Source: Planctomycetota bacterium
GTDB lineage: Bacteria; Planctomycetota; UBA8108; JACQVS01
NCBI GenBank assembly: GCA_028280485.1
Contig: JANQLS010000032.1
Coordinates: 1-43,367, forward strand
Direction: 5' to 3'
Length of the DNA: 43,367 nucleotides
Both the position numbers and the translations under genes were made by a program. This document shows positions 1-7,069 of the stretch, piece by piece (the stretch's first letter is position 1; the number at the start of each line of letters is the position of its first letter). Under the pieces are notes generated by a model. It searched no databases. It saw nothing but the letters and a program-made list of their open reading frames with translations, and was not told the DNA's origin.

Positions 1-2
1 AG

Positions 3-404
3 CACATGATTGGGAATATCGGAAATATCATCAAAGACTTCGCGGCCGATACCAAAGTTCTCTCTCTCAATGCCAATATCGAAGCCGCCCGAGCCGGAGC
101 TGCCGGTCGAGAATTTGCGATCGTCGCGAAAGAGGTCTACAACATTTCAAGAGAGATCGACAATGCCACGGAGAAGATCAACTCGATCGTTGGATCCGTA
201 CGGAACACCACCCACGAAACCTCCAATCAAATCGCCGAAATCAGCCACTTAGTCATCGGTCTCAATGAAACATTTGCTGAATTCTCAGAAAATGTTGAAT
301 CTCTCTTCGCCAACTTAGGCACTCAAAACGCCCAGATCACTCAAAGGATCAAACAGCTCCTACAAACGAATTCGCAAGCAGAAGAATCGGTAGAGCTGTT
401 TTAA
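3..404 (+). CDS. Methyl-accepting chemotaxis protein, C-terminal fragment (5' end outside window)
   Basis: The frame is open from the window edge, so this is the 3' part of a longer gene. The first ATG inside the window is internal to the domain. The segment IEAARAGAAGREFAIVAKEV is the conserved hairpin tip of the MCP signalling domain, which contacts CheA and CheW at the cytoplasmic tip of chemoreceptor arrays. It is followed by about 85 residues of heptad-rich helix with alternating hydrophobic positions, the return arm of the coiled coil. No CheR/CheB-tethering pentapeptide is visible at the C-terminus (...EESVELF). The sensor and membrane parts lie upstream, so the ligand cannot be inferred. 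A hairpin at 413-440 follows the stop codon closely. Confidence 0.9.
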   Translation, partial: HMIGNIGNIIKDFAADTKVLSLNANIEAARAGAAGREFAIVAKEVYNISREIDNATEKINSIVGSVRNTTHETSNQIAEISHLVIGLNETFAEFSENVESLFANLGTQNAQITQRIKQLLQTNSQAEESVELF

Positions 405-412
405 ATGATTAA

Positions 413-440
413 ACGCCCGACCCTCGTTTATACTTCGGGC
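413..440. repeat. Hairpin / degenerate single copy of the GCCCGAAG-N-CGAGGG palindrome family
   Basis: It lies directly after the MCP stop codon. CGCCCGA and TCGGGCA form a short stem around a roughly 12-nt loop. The reverse strand reads GCCCGAAG...CGAGGG, matching the half-site consensus of the longer palindromes at 6863, 9868, 16419 and 36579. It could serve as a transcription terminator for the MCP gene, but no strong T-run follows. Confidence 0.5.
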
Positions 441-493
441 ATTCATTCAGGGTTCCGATACTTTAGATGATATTAAGGAGAGGTCTCAGAAGG

Positions 494-858
494 GGTTCTG
501 ACTCCGAGAGGGGCTCTATTATTCTTTAAGCCCCTATAGAGTCATCGCTTCGGACGGCTCGAAGGTCGAGCCTACCACTGAGTCGGGGCAGGAAATCGAG
601 TAGCTTGACCTCGGAAGGGATTCTAACTTCGAGCTGGGCTCTACTATTCATTGAGCCAATTAGAATCCATCAAACGATATCGCTTCGCACGACTCGCGGA
701 GCGAGCCTACTACTGAGCCGGGGCGGGAAATCGAGTAGCTTGGGATCGAAGGGTGTGCTAACTCCGAGCGGGGCTCATTTATTCTTTAAGCTGATTAGAA
801 TCACCCAAATTATATCGCTTCGTACGACTCGCGGAGCGAGCCTACTACTATAGAATCT
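494..858. repeat. Three degenerate tandem units carrying the CTCGC-GGA-GCGAG hairpin
   Basis: The units run about 494-607, 608-742 and 743-858. Each has the order CT(A/G)ACT(C/T)CGAG, GGGCTC..TTATTC, ATCGCTTCG, a hairpin (CTCGCGGAGCGAG in units 2 and 3), GAGCCTAC(T/C)ACT, and in units 1 and 2 a shared end GAAATCGAGTAGCTTG. Unit 1 is the most diverged and has GCTCGAAGGTCGAGC as its hairpin. The reverse strand reads GTAGTAGGCTCGC..., the same family as the hairpins at 9726-9746 and 43191-43215. Confidence 0.75.
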
Positions 859-860
859 TC

Positions 861-1210
861 CTTTAGGGAGTGCGTGAGCGCAGCGAACTTGCACGCGGAG
901 CGAAGCGACCATCATTACAGTCTTTAGGGAGTGCGTGAGCGCAGCGAACTTGCACGAGGAGCGAAGCGACCATCAAATACTGGGAAGGGCGTAAGCCGAA
1001 GGCTTACTTGCCCGATGGAGCGAAGCGACCATCATAACAGTCTTTAGGGAGTGCGTGAGCGCAGCGAACTTGCACGAGGAGCGAAGCGACCATCAAGTAC
1101 GGGGGAGTGCGTGAGCGAAGCGAACTTGCACGAGGAGCGAAGCGACCATCAAATACTGGGAAGGGCGTAAGCCGAAGGCTTACTTGCCCGATGGAGCGAA
1201 GCGACCATCA
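861..1210. repeat. Array of six ~50-bp units ending GGAGCGAAGCGACCATCA
   Basis: Units are at about 861-914, 922-975, 982-1034, 1042-1095, 1101-1151 and 1158-1210. Units 1, 2, 4 and 5 begin GGGAGTGCGTGAGCG. Units 3 and 6 begin GGGAAGGGCGTAAGCC and contain the inverted repeat GTAAGCC-GAA-GGCTTAC. All six end with the same GGAGCGAAGCGACCATCA-type block. The 2-3 pair (about 950-1034) and the 5-6 pair (about 1126-1210) are almost identical over about 85 bp, indicating a segmental duplication. The array stops 4 bp from the 3' end of tRNA-Leu. Confidence 0.85.
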
Positions 1211-1214
1211 TTAC

Positions 1215-1298
1215 TGGCCCGGGTGGGACTCGAACCCACACTGGAGTAATCCAACGGGATTTTGAATCCCGCGCGTCTGCCAATTCCGCCACCGGGCC
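1215..1298 (-). tRNA. tRNA-Leu (anticodon CAA)
   Basis: The minus strand folds as a class II tRNA of 84 nt. The acceptor stem is GGCCCGG/CCGGGCC with discriminator A, and the D-arm reads GGCGGAATTGGCAGACGCG. The anticodon stem is CGGGA/TCCCG around the loop TTCAAAA, giving anticodon CAA. A long variable arm typical of leucine tRNA follows, then the T-arm GTGGG-TTCGAGT-CCCAC. The CCA end is not encoded, so it must be added post-transcriptionally. The 3' end lies 4 bp from the repeat array at 861-1210. Confidence 0.95.
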
Positions 1299-1430
1299 AT
1301 GAACTTTAATCTGCAGTCGAGGCAGATATCTGCTTCAAAGGGGCGTTGAATTATATCTGGCAAGGTGTGGGATTTTATCGATTCCTCGGGGGGAAATCCA
1401 GAGGCCTTCACCTCTGATTTCAGAAAATTC

Positions 1431-1772
1431 TTATTCCACTGCCAAAGCCTCTTCTCGGTTCGGAAAAATATCAAAAACTTGATCTAGGCGAGTTAAGCGG
1501 AAAATATCGGCACTGTCGTCATGAAGGCCTGCCATCACCACATCGATTCCCATGGGGCGGCAACGATTGAGCAAACTGACCAGAAACCCAATCCCCGAGC
1601 TGGAGAGATAATCCACCTCGGTTAAATCCAATACGAGCCTTTTAATCCCAGGTACGAGCTTGGCGTGGATATCTTCTTTGACATCTTGAAAGAAGCTACC
1701 TTGAAGGGCCCCTACAAAGCCGATCACGACCCTGTCCCCAATTTGTTCAGACTTAAACTTTATATTCTCCAC
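1431..1772 (-). CDS. STAS-domain anti-sigma-factor antagonist (SpoIIAA-like)
   Basis: A small single-domain protein of 113 residues from the chosen start. LVLDLTEVDYLSSSGIGFLV matches the STAS signature, with the phosphorylatable serine among the SSSG residues. Such proteins bind partner-switching anti-sigma kinases when unphosphorylated. The frame opens further upstream at a TTG (1799). I chose the GTG at 1772 because GGGAGCGAGG lies about 5 nt before it and the protein then starts MENIKFKSEQIGDRVVIGF, directly into the first STAS strand. No cognate kinase or phosphatase is nearby, and the ECF system at 4.6-6.5 kb is of a different type. It is followed on the same strand by tRNA-Leu. Confidence 0.85.
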   Translation of the reverse strand: MENIKFKSEQIGDRVVIGFVGALQGSFFQDVKEDIHAKLVPGIKRLVLDLTEVDYLSSSGIGFLVSLLNRCRPMGIDVVMAGLHDDSADIFRLTRLDQVFDIFPNREEALAVE

Positions 1773-1916
1773 GAAAACCTCGCTCCCCCTGTTCTTCAAG
1801 TCTTAATGCAATAAAAATCTATACAGAACCCAGGCTTAGAAAATTTAGCCGTGATTCTTCAACAAGAATTTCTAGCCTTATATTTTACCTTCGGTCTTTG
1901 TTAGGAGGTGACTTGA

Positions 1917-1952
1917 ATGAATCCAAGAGAAGACGGCAATTGCTACCCGTGA
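1917..1952 (+). other. Eleven-codon mini-ORF behind a strong Shine-Dalgarno, probably a gene remnant
   Basis: GGAGGTG at 1904-1910 is followed after 6 nt by ATG (1917) and an 11-residue frame, MNPREDGNCYP. A second ATG (1955) overlaps the stop region and starts a 17-residue frame. No gene follows on this strand, so a leader-peptide role has no target. It may be the start of a decayed gene or chance. Confidence 0.2.
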
Positions 1953-2043
1953 TAATGATTACGGAAGTTGAGGAAGAAAAAGCCGAGGGGATTATCAGAA
2001 GATCGTAAAAAAGGTGTTCCTTTGTAGCGTAGGGCTGAATCCC

Positions 2044-2877
2044 TCACTTCGGATCTTTCGAGAAGTACTTACTCGATTGTTCTAAAAATGATTTTTCCTT
2101 CTTCGTTAAAGACTCGATCCCACTGTTACTTATTTTTTCGAGGAGCTCGTTGACCCGAACTTTGATCTCCTCCTGATCAATTTGCTTTTGAAGAGTCTTC
2201 TTCTTTTGGCGAGTCTTAAAGATTTGTTGAATCTTAGGAACTTGATAAATGAGCAAACCTCCCCAAAGGATGCCAAGAATTTGGGGAATGAGGAAACTTT
2301 TAACCCCCGATCTTGAAGGCATATTATCTAGAGCCAATATTCCGGAAGCCGCCATCAGGATGAGAGTCCAGTCGAGATATTTTCGTTCGAGGATGCCTCC
2401 AACTGAAACTCGCTCTGGGATGAGAGATCGAATCGCCAAACAAGCAAAGACGTGAGTCCCCCCACCATAAACAGCCCAACGGGCTAACTCATTTGTGGAT
2501 TCAGGAGCGAACCATCGAGAGAGACTCGCCACGAACGCTGTTCCAAGGGAGCAAAGAACCAACAGAATTAAAAAGCAACGGGGTCCGATCCGAATCTCGA
2601 TGGGAGCCCCCACCAAAAACATCCCAAAGAGAACGGCAACCAAGTGCCACCCCTCCTCGTGATAAAGGCTGTGAAAAATCCATCCGGTCACATTGAACGA
2701 ACCAGCTTCGAATCGTAACTGCTCTACGAGAGGGCTGAGATCAGCTTCCACCTGAGCAAATAAAATCAACCACACCATCCCCGAGCCTAAACAGTAAATC
2801 AATGTCACTGGGCAGGATTCAACGGGAGTTCGCGACTCTCTATGGTTGAGCTCTGGATGGGTATTTGAATCAGACAT
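2044..2877 (-). CDS. Rhomboid-fold membrane protein, probably catalytically inactive
   Basis: A 277-residue polytopic membrane protein. SLYHEEGWHLVAVLFGMFLVGAPIE (residues 70-94) matches rhomboid TM2 with its conserved histidines and G..E loop. The expected GxSG nucleophile motif appears as GGGTH (138-142), with Thr at the serine position. The expected TM6 His (AHxxG) appears as PQILGILWGG, with Gln at 199. Both members of the Ser-His dyad are therefore missing. The C-terminal tail LLEKISNSGIESLTKKEKSFLEQ resembles the short cytosolic tail found on many bacterial rhomboids. The protein lies 56 bp downstream of the subtilase and is probably the last gene of the sigma-factor operon. A degenerate, iRhom-like binding or chaperone role is an inference. 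Confidence 0.75.
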   Translation of the reverse strand: MSDSNTHPELNHRESRTPVESCPVTLIYCLGSGMVWLILFAQVEADLSPLVEQLRFEAGSFNVTGWIFHSLYHEEGWHLVAVLFGMFLVGAPIEIRIGPRCFLILLVLCSLGTAFVASLSRWFAPESTNELARWAVYGGGTHVFACLAIRSLIPERVSVGGILERKYLDWTLILMAASGILALDNMPSRSGVKSFLIPQILGILWGGLLIYQVPKIQQIFKTRQKKKTLQKQIDQEEIKVRVNELLEKISNSGIESLTKKEKSFLEQSSKYFSKDPK

Positions 2878-2933
2878 GGTATCGCATTCGAGTGTACCAC
2901 ATAGGTGGAGGTTTCTAGGCTTTCAATCGGGGA

Positions 2934-4604
2934 TCACTCAAGCGGAGAACTCAAACAGGAAAAGTCTAAGGTACAGGGAAGTTCAAAGGATTCAGCTAAA
3001 GGGCTGCAGCCGTCGACAAAATCCGGATGAGGTTCGATACCTATAAATAACTTAGCGAGACCCGCGACCGCATCGCTGATATCGAGGGTGTCATCCAAAT
3101 TCCAGTCGGCTGATTTTAGGCAACGCCAATTCACTTTGGTATCTGTAAACAAGTAAGTTAAAACGTCGATGGGATCCGTAATATCTAAGAGACCATCTTG
3201 ATTCACATCCCCCATATGAATACGAATCGAGGCACAGTTAGGTTCGTCTCCGCTCAATTCGTCTTCACTTAAATCACCACTTCCATCACAATCACGGTGG
3301 ATAATATATTTCAACATCGTCGAGAAGATGAGAACTGGAAATTCAAGTTCGGTTCCTGAATCAACGACTGTGTCAGGTGAAAAAGCCAAAACAGATTTGA
3401 ATGCATCAGGACTGATCGCTGGTAGGACCTGTCGAGTCAACGCAAAGAAACCGGCAACGTGAGGGCAAGCTTGAGATGTTCCGGTGAACGTCGAAAGTCC
3501 TCCTCCTCTTCCTGAAGCCGTGACCCTCTGACCGATCGCCATGACATCTAAATGTTCGTTGCGATTACTAAACGAAGCGACCCCATGCGGAATGGATTCG
3601 GTAAGGGAACCGACAGCAACCACATTGGAATAACACGCAGGAACGGCCATACTCGTTTGTGAACCTTGATTGTGAGAAGCGGCTACCACCGCTACCCCGA
3701 GTTCATTAGCAGCTTGGCAGGCAGAAAAAAATGAGCTAAATCGGCTGTTACACACTCCGTCGTAGAGTGCATCTGTCCCTAGGCTTAAGTTAACGACATC
3801 CAGGGTCAGGTCGGGGTTGATCTCTTTTTGACGAAGAGCGAATTCCAATCCTGCAGTCCAATCGGAAAGCCATCCTCGGTTCGCCGAATCGAGGACTCGG
3901 ACTACGAGAATATCGGCATCGGGAACGGCTCCTAAAGATGAGACCTCGCCACCTGAAGCCAAAATCCCAGTAACGTTTGTTCCGTGACCGTGACCATCTT
4001 GGACATCGCGTCCCACATTTGAACCTGAATTTAAAAAATGCGCACCAACGATGATGCGGTCAGTAAAATCAGGATGATTAAGGTCAAGCCCCGTATCTAA
4101 AACGGCGACGGTTCTGCCCTGCCCTCGAAATCCCCAAGAGTGTTGAACACTATCTATCTGATGGAAAGCGCGCGTTTGTGTGAGCGCTCCACTCCCCGGA
4201 ACGTCTAAATAAACTTGAGTCACCCCAGGCCAGCGCTCAACTTCCATCAAGGCGAGATTCGAAGTGAATTCGATGAAAAGCACGGGCGAATATCGATAGT
4301 GGTAGAGAATTTTATAACCCTGTTCCTTTTCTCCTTCCAAAACGATTTCACGGGCTCGATTGTATCGCTCCATCCGCTCTTGGAGATTCGCTCCTTCGGG
4401 AATCTCACAATGAAACTCTACAAACAATTTAACTCGACCGTTTTTCAAATACTCAAGCTGAGCTTCGTAGGGAACTTTATATGGAGATGAGGTCGACGGC
4501 GTAAGGGCTAAAGGAGCATCTTGAGAAAATGCAAATGGAGAGATAGCGATGAAGCTAATTAAGCCAATAAGAAGGAAACCTAAAGAGTTTGAAAGAGACA
4601 CCAC
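2934..4604 (-). CDS. Secreted subtilisin-like serine protease (S8) with dockerin-like C-terminal repeats
   Basis: A secreted S8 peptidase. Numbering here is from the longer GTG frame at 4616. A signal peptide (about 8-32) and a propeptide-like region (about 45-140) precede the catalytic domain. The triad is Asp174 (AVLDTG), His211 (HGHGT) and Ser381 (FTGTSQACPHVAG), with oxyanion Asn316. The C-terminus carries a DCDGSGDLSEDE EF-hand-like loop (442-453) and two dockerin-like calcium loops (DVNQDGLLDITD, DWNLDDTLDISD), a tail type common in planctomycete exoproteins. AGGTGGAG lies 6 nt before a GTG at 4604, so I prefer that start over the GTG at 4616, which has no ribosome site. The gene begins 16 nt after the anti-sigma gene, implying co-transcription with the sigma factor. 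Confidence 0.92.
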   Translation of the reverse strand: MVSLSNSLGFLLIGLISFIAISPFAFSQDAPLALTPSTSSPYKVPYEAQLEYLKNGRVKLFVEFHCEIPEGANLQERMERYNRAREIVLEGEKEQGYKILYHYRYSPVLFIEFTSNLALMEVERWPGVTQVYLDVPGSGALTQTRAFHQIDSVQHSWGFRGQGRTVAVLDTGLDLNHPDFTDRIIVGAHFLNSGSNVGRDVQDGHGHGTNVTGILASGGEVSSLGAVPDADILVVRVLDSANRGWLSDWTAGLEFALRQKEINPDLTLDVVNLSLGTDALYDGVCNSRFSSFFSACQAANELGVAVVAASHNQGSQTSMAVPACYSNVVAVGSLTESIPHGVASFSNRNEHLDVMAIGQRVTASGRGGGLSTFTGTSQACPHVAGFFALTRQVLPAISPDAFKSVLAFSPDTVVDSGTELEFPVLIFSTMLKYIIHRDCDGSGDLSEDELSGDEPNCASIRIHMGDVNQDGLLDITDPIDVLTYLFTDTKVNWRCLKSADWNLDDTLDISDAVAGLAKLFIGIEPHPDFVDGCSPLAESFELPCTLDFSCLSSPLE

Positions 4605-4620
4605 CTTTTTCTCCACCTGA

Positions 4621-5976
4621 TTAATAGCGTGCTTGTAGGCTCAGGCTTGCCAAGGCGGTCGACATGACTCTTCCCCCCGCATGCTCGTAGCTCCCCGTGG
4701 GCTCCCAACTGCCGCAGGAGTCTCCCTTTTCAATTTGCTTGGAGACGAGGTTCTTTCTCAATTCCACCCGGAGTTTGTTAGCCCAAGAGTTCTTTTGAAC
4801 TCGAGAGAGGGCCAAGGAGTAGAAGTAGGAATCGTGGAAACTCATCGATGCTTGTCGGCCGATATCTCGACTCAGAGCATCGACCGCCCCCCGAACTTCT
4901 TTAGAGTTTAAATCCTGTGACGAGTTGAGAAGTAAGACGAGAGAATTTAAGCGATCATTCGAATGAGGGTTTTGAATTTTCTTGAACCGTTGGACAGCGT
5001 GAACAAAACTCTCTCCCTTTTCTTTACTCTCTTCTAAGCCCTTCCAACCTTCACTTTGCCCGAACGATAAAACTCTCAATGCCCAAAGGCTGATCGAAGT
5101 ATCAGGAACGGAGTTTCTTCTTTTTAAGGATTCCCACCCCCCACTTCGACGTTGTTGGTTTCTAAGGTAAGAAAGAGCATTTCGCGAGTGGGTTTCGATG
5201 CCCTTAAATCCTCGCCTCTGTGCTTCGAGTAAGGCTAATGTTGCTACGGAGTGATCGTAAAGGGAACCGACTTGGTCACGCCCCAACAAACCATCCGATT
5301 CTCTTTGTTGACCTTGTAGGAAGGAGATCCCTTTTCGAATGGCAGCGTGGCTTTCCTCGACTTCAGATTTAAGGAGTGCTAATAAAGCTAAACTTGAAAC
5401 TCCTACGCGAGACTCAGAGTATCCACCCCACTTTTTGGCGCTCCAGCCGCCATCTAAATCTTGAGCTTTGATCAACCACTGGTGAGCGAGTTTCAATGAT
5501 TTTTGGAATTCTGAAAGACTCGATTCTTCCGTTGATTTCACCGGAGTAATCATCGGTGCTGGCTTTGAAAAGAAGGGAGAATTCGAACCTAAATCCAATG
5601 AGAGTACACCCCAAATTCCCATCGCACACAGAGCCACAAGAAGCAAGATTCGGCTAGGCTTAAATCTAAGCGCCCTCGCCCTCAATGCCTTAGACGATTG
5701 CCAAGAGGCCTCAGGAATTTCATCTAAGAGTTTAGATTTTAAGTCACCATCCTCAGAGGGGTGAACTCGCGACTCATGGTCGAAGGCTTCGAGAACGTGG
5801 GAGATCTCATCGAGTTCTTCCCTCAATTTATGATTTCGATTGACCTCTAATTCAAATCGCATGCGATTTAGCGATGAAAGCTCACCACGCAAATAGCGGA
5901 GGATCCAATCTGTCGATTGAGAGGACAGACCGTTGGAAGGATCAGGAGTTTTCATGGGATCAAGATTCGATTCCAT
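4621..5976 (-). CDS. Membrane anti-sigma factor with extracytoplasmic prenyltransferase/squalene-oxidase-repeat domain
   Basis: The N-terminal ~105 residues resemble planctomycete anti-sigma cytoplasmic domains (WILRYLRGELSSLNRMRFELEV...LREELDEISHVLEAF). A single transmembrane helix follows (about 109-127). The outer part (about 155-451) is an alpha-helical repeat domain with Q-x(4-6)-GGW-type motifs (AQDLDGGWS, QQRESDGLLG, QQRRSGGWES, GDSCGSWEP), as in the alpha-toroid prenyltransferase/squalene-cyclase fold. No DxDD cyclase motif or zinc ligand set is visible, so a sensory or binding role is more likely than catalysis. The start overlaps the sigma gene by 17 bp, and AGGAAGG lies 7-8 nt upstream. 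Overlap and order are classic for an ECF sigma/anti-sigma pair. The signal sensed is unknown. Confidence 0.85.
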   Translation of the reverse strand: MESNLDPMKTPDPSNGLSSQSTDWILRYLRGELSSLNRMRFELEVNRNHKLREELDEISHVLEAFDHESRVHPSEDGDLKSKLLDEIPEASWQSSKALRARALRFKPSRILLLVALCAMGIWGVLSLDLGSNSPFFSKPAPMITPVKSTEESSLSEFQKSLKLAHQWLIKAQDLDGGWSAKKWGGYSESRVGVSSLALLALLKSEVEESHAAIRKGISFLQGQQRESDGLLGRDQVGSLYDHSVATLALLEAQRRGFKGIETHSRNALSYLRNQQRRSGGWESLKRRNSVPDTSISLWALRVLSFGQSEGWKGLEESKEKGESFVHAVQRFKKIQNPHSNDRLNSLVLLLNSSQDLNSKEVRGAVDALSRDIGRQASMSFHDSYFYSLALSRVQKNSWANKLRVELRKNLVSKQIEKGDSCGSWEPTGSYEHAGGRVMSTALASLSLQARY

Positions 5977-6538
5977 AACCTAACCTTCCTCTCAAAATCT
6001 TGAGCGCATGAAACATGCGGCTCTTTACAGTTCCTACTGGAATTCCGAGAACTTGAGAAATCTCGCTGTATTGAAGTCCTTCATAAATATTGAGAACGAC
6101 GACGGCCCGTAACCGGAATGGAAGCTCGATCAATGCAGCTTGGGCATCAAAAATTTCAGCCGTCGTGGAAGTGGGGTCCTGAGAAAGAGGCTCGTTCTCT
6201 AATAAGACCGCATACGATTGAACTTTTTCTTTGCGTCCCTTCGATCGCAGGGTATCGATCCAGACATTGCGCCCAACTCGAAAAATAAATGCGCGAAAAG
6301 AATAATTCTGGCTTTGATACCGATCTCGAAACTTAAAAATTCTTAAGAAGGTTTCTTGAATAAAATCTTCTGCCTCTTCAGGATTTGCTCCTTGGAGCAA
6401 AAAGAAACGCCTTAAGCTGAGTTCCCACCGATCTACTAATTCCATAAAGGCAGACTTATCACCCTGACGAATGAGAGCCATCAACTCTTCATCGCGTTGG
6501 GGATCATTCTTCATAGAGTGGGTGCTTTTCTTAAACAT
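5960..6538 (-). CDS. ECF-family RNA polymerase sigma factor
   Basis: A 192-residue sigma-70 family member of ECF architecture. Region 2 (about 25-100) includes ANPEEAEDFIQETFLRIFKF, the typical DxxQETF core-binding helix. Region 4 (about 130-185) includes LPFRLRAVVVLNIYEGLQYSEISQVLGIPVGTVKSRMFHALKILR, a helix-turn-helix. Regions 1.1 and 3 are absent. It is the first gene of the minus-strand module 6538-2044 and overlaps the anti-sigma gene, so the pair is probably co-transcribed. An alternative ATG lies eight codons downstream (MKNDPQRDEE). Neither start has a clear Shine-Dalgarno. Targets probably include its own operon, but no paired -35/-10 motif could be assigned with confidence. Confidence 0.93.
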   Translation of the reverse strand: MFKKSTHSMKNDPQRDEELMALIRQGDKSAFMELVDRWELSLRRFFLLQGANPEEAEDFIQETFLRIFKFRDRYQSQNYSFRAFIFRVGRNVWIDTLRSKGRKEKVQSYAVLLENEPLSQDPTSTTAEIFDAQAALIELPFRLRAVVVLNIYEGLQYSEISQVLGIPVGTVKSRMFHALKILRGRLGYGIES

Positions 6539-7069
6539 GACCCATCGAGTTCATGAAAATCGAGAAAATGGGAACTAAGACCTGAAGATCATTAATCATA
6601 AGGCATCCTCGATACCCCTTCCTCTGGTAATTCAGAGCGCTAGATCAAATCCAAAAATTCCTGACCCTCAGCTAAGCTGCTGAGCCCTCCGACAGAAAAT
6701 CATAAATGCTTTCAGAGATAATCTTTAAATCAGGAAGAATTCACTTTTCTTGGTATACTGTCCAGCCGTACAGAGGGAAAGAAACTGAAGTATCAATCTT
6801 AATTTTTCCCCTCAAAAAAACCAGACATCCCCCACGAGGCTGTGAATTTTTAAGACTTCCAACTGAACTAGCCCGAAGCGCTAGCGAGGGGTCGGAATGA
6901 AAACCCTGGCCCCTCGCTAGCGCTTCGGGCTAGTTCAGACCGTATCTCTACTATTTTGGAATCCGGCTCTAACTAAGCTTGATAAAAATCCACTGGCTCC
7001 ACGGGTAAGGCCTAATTTCAGCCTTTAAAATCATCTGTCCTATTAAAAAAACAACACATTGATAGTTCT
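6539..7069. other. Divergent intergenic region with one long palindrome
   Basis: This 531-bp region lies between the divergent sigma operon and the racemase operon and must contain both promoters. Its only clear structure is the palindrome at 6863-6938. A 64-codon frame at 6706-6900 runs into the palindrome (peptide ELARSASEG) and has no homology I recognise or ribosome site. I treat it as non-coding. Confidence 0.6.
6863..6938. repeat. Perfect palindrome, 29-bp arms, 18-nt loop
   Basis: Arms 6863-6891 and 6910-6938 are perfect reverse complements. The core is TAGCCCGAAGCGCTAGCGAG, flanked by CTGAAC outside and GGG inside. It sits between divergent genes, so it is not simply a terminator. 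It belongs to the same family as 9868-9926, 16419-16477 and 36579-36718. Confidence 0.95.

Larger units (their letters stand above)
405..1214. other. Repeat-rich intergenic region without a supported gene
   Basis: This 810-bp stretch between the MCP gene and tRNA-Leu holds no convincing coding sequence. It begins with a hairpin (413-440). Three degenerate units of about 115-135 bp follow (about 494-858), then six short units of about 50 bp (861-1210). The open frames here only show the repeated peptide SLRTTRGASLLL, which is a by-product of the tandem DNA repeat. Confidence 0.8.

Noticed and set aside
605..853. 82-codon plus-strand frame
   Set aside because: It lies wholly in tandem repeats. 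The repeated peptide reflects the DNA repeat, with no ribosome site and no family similarity.
861..1210. Regular ~50-bp repeats as a CRISPR array
   Set aside because: There are no unique spacers: units follow one another with 6-8 bp between them, two unit types are mixed, and whole unit pairs are duplicated. No cas genes are present.
1211..1474. 87-codon frame covering tRNA-Leu
   Set aside because: It reads through the tRNA gene on the same strand, and the tRNA fold fully explains the sequence.
6706..6900. 64-codon frame upstream of the racemase gene
   Set aside because: Its 3' end is the left arm of the palindrome at 6863, and there is no ribosome site or recognisable domain.
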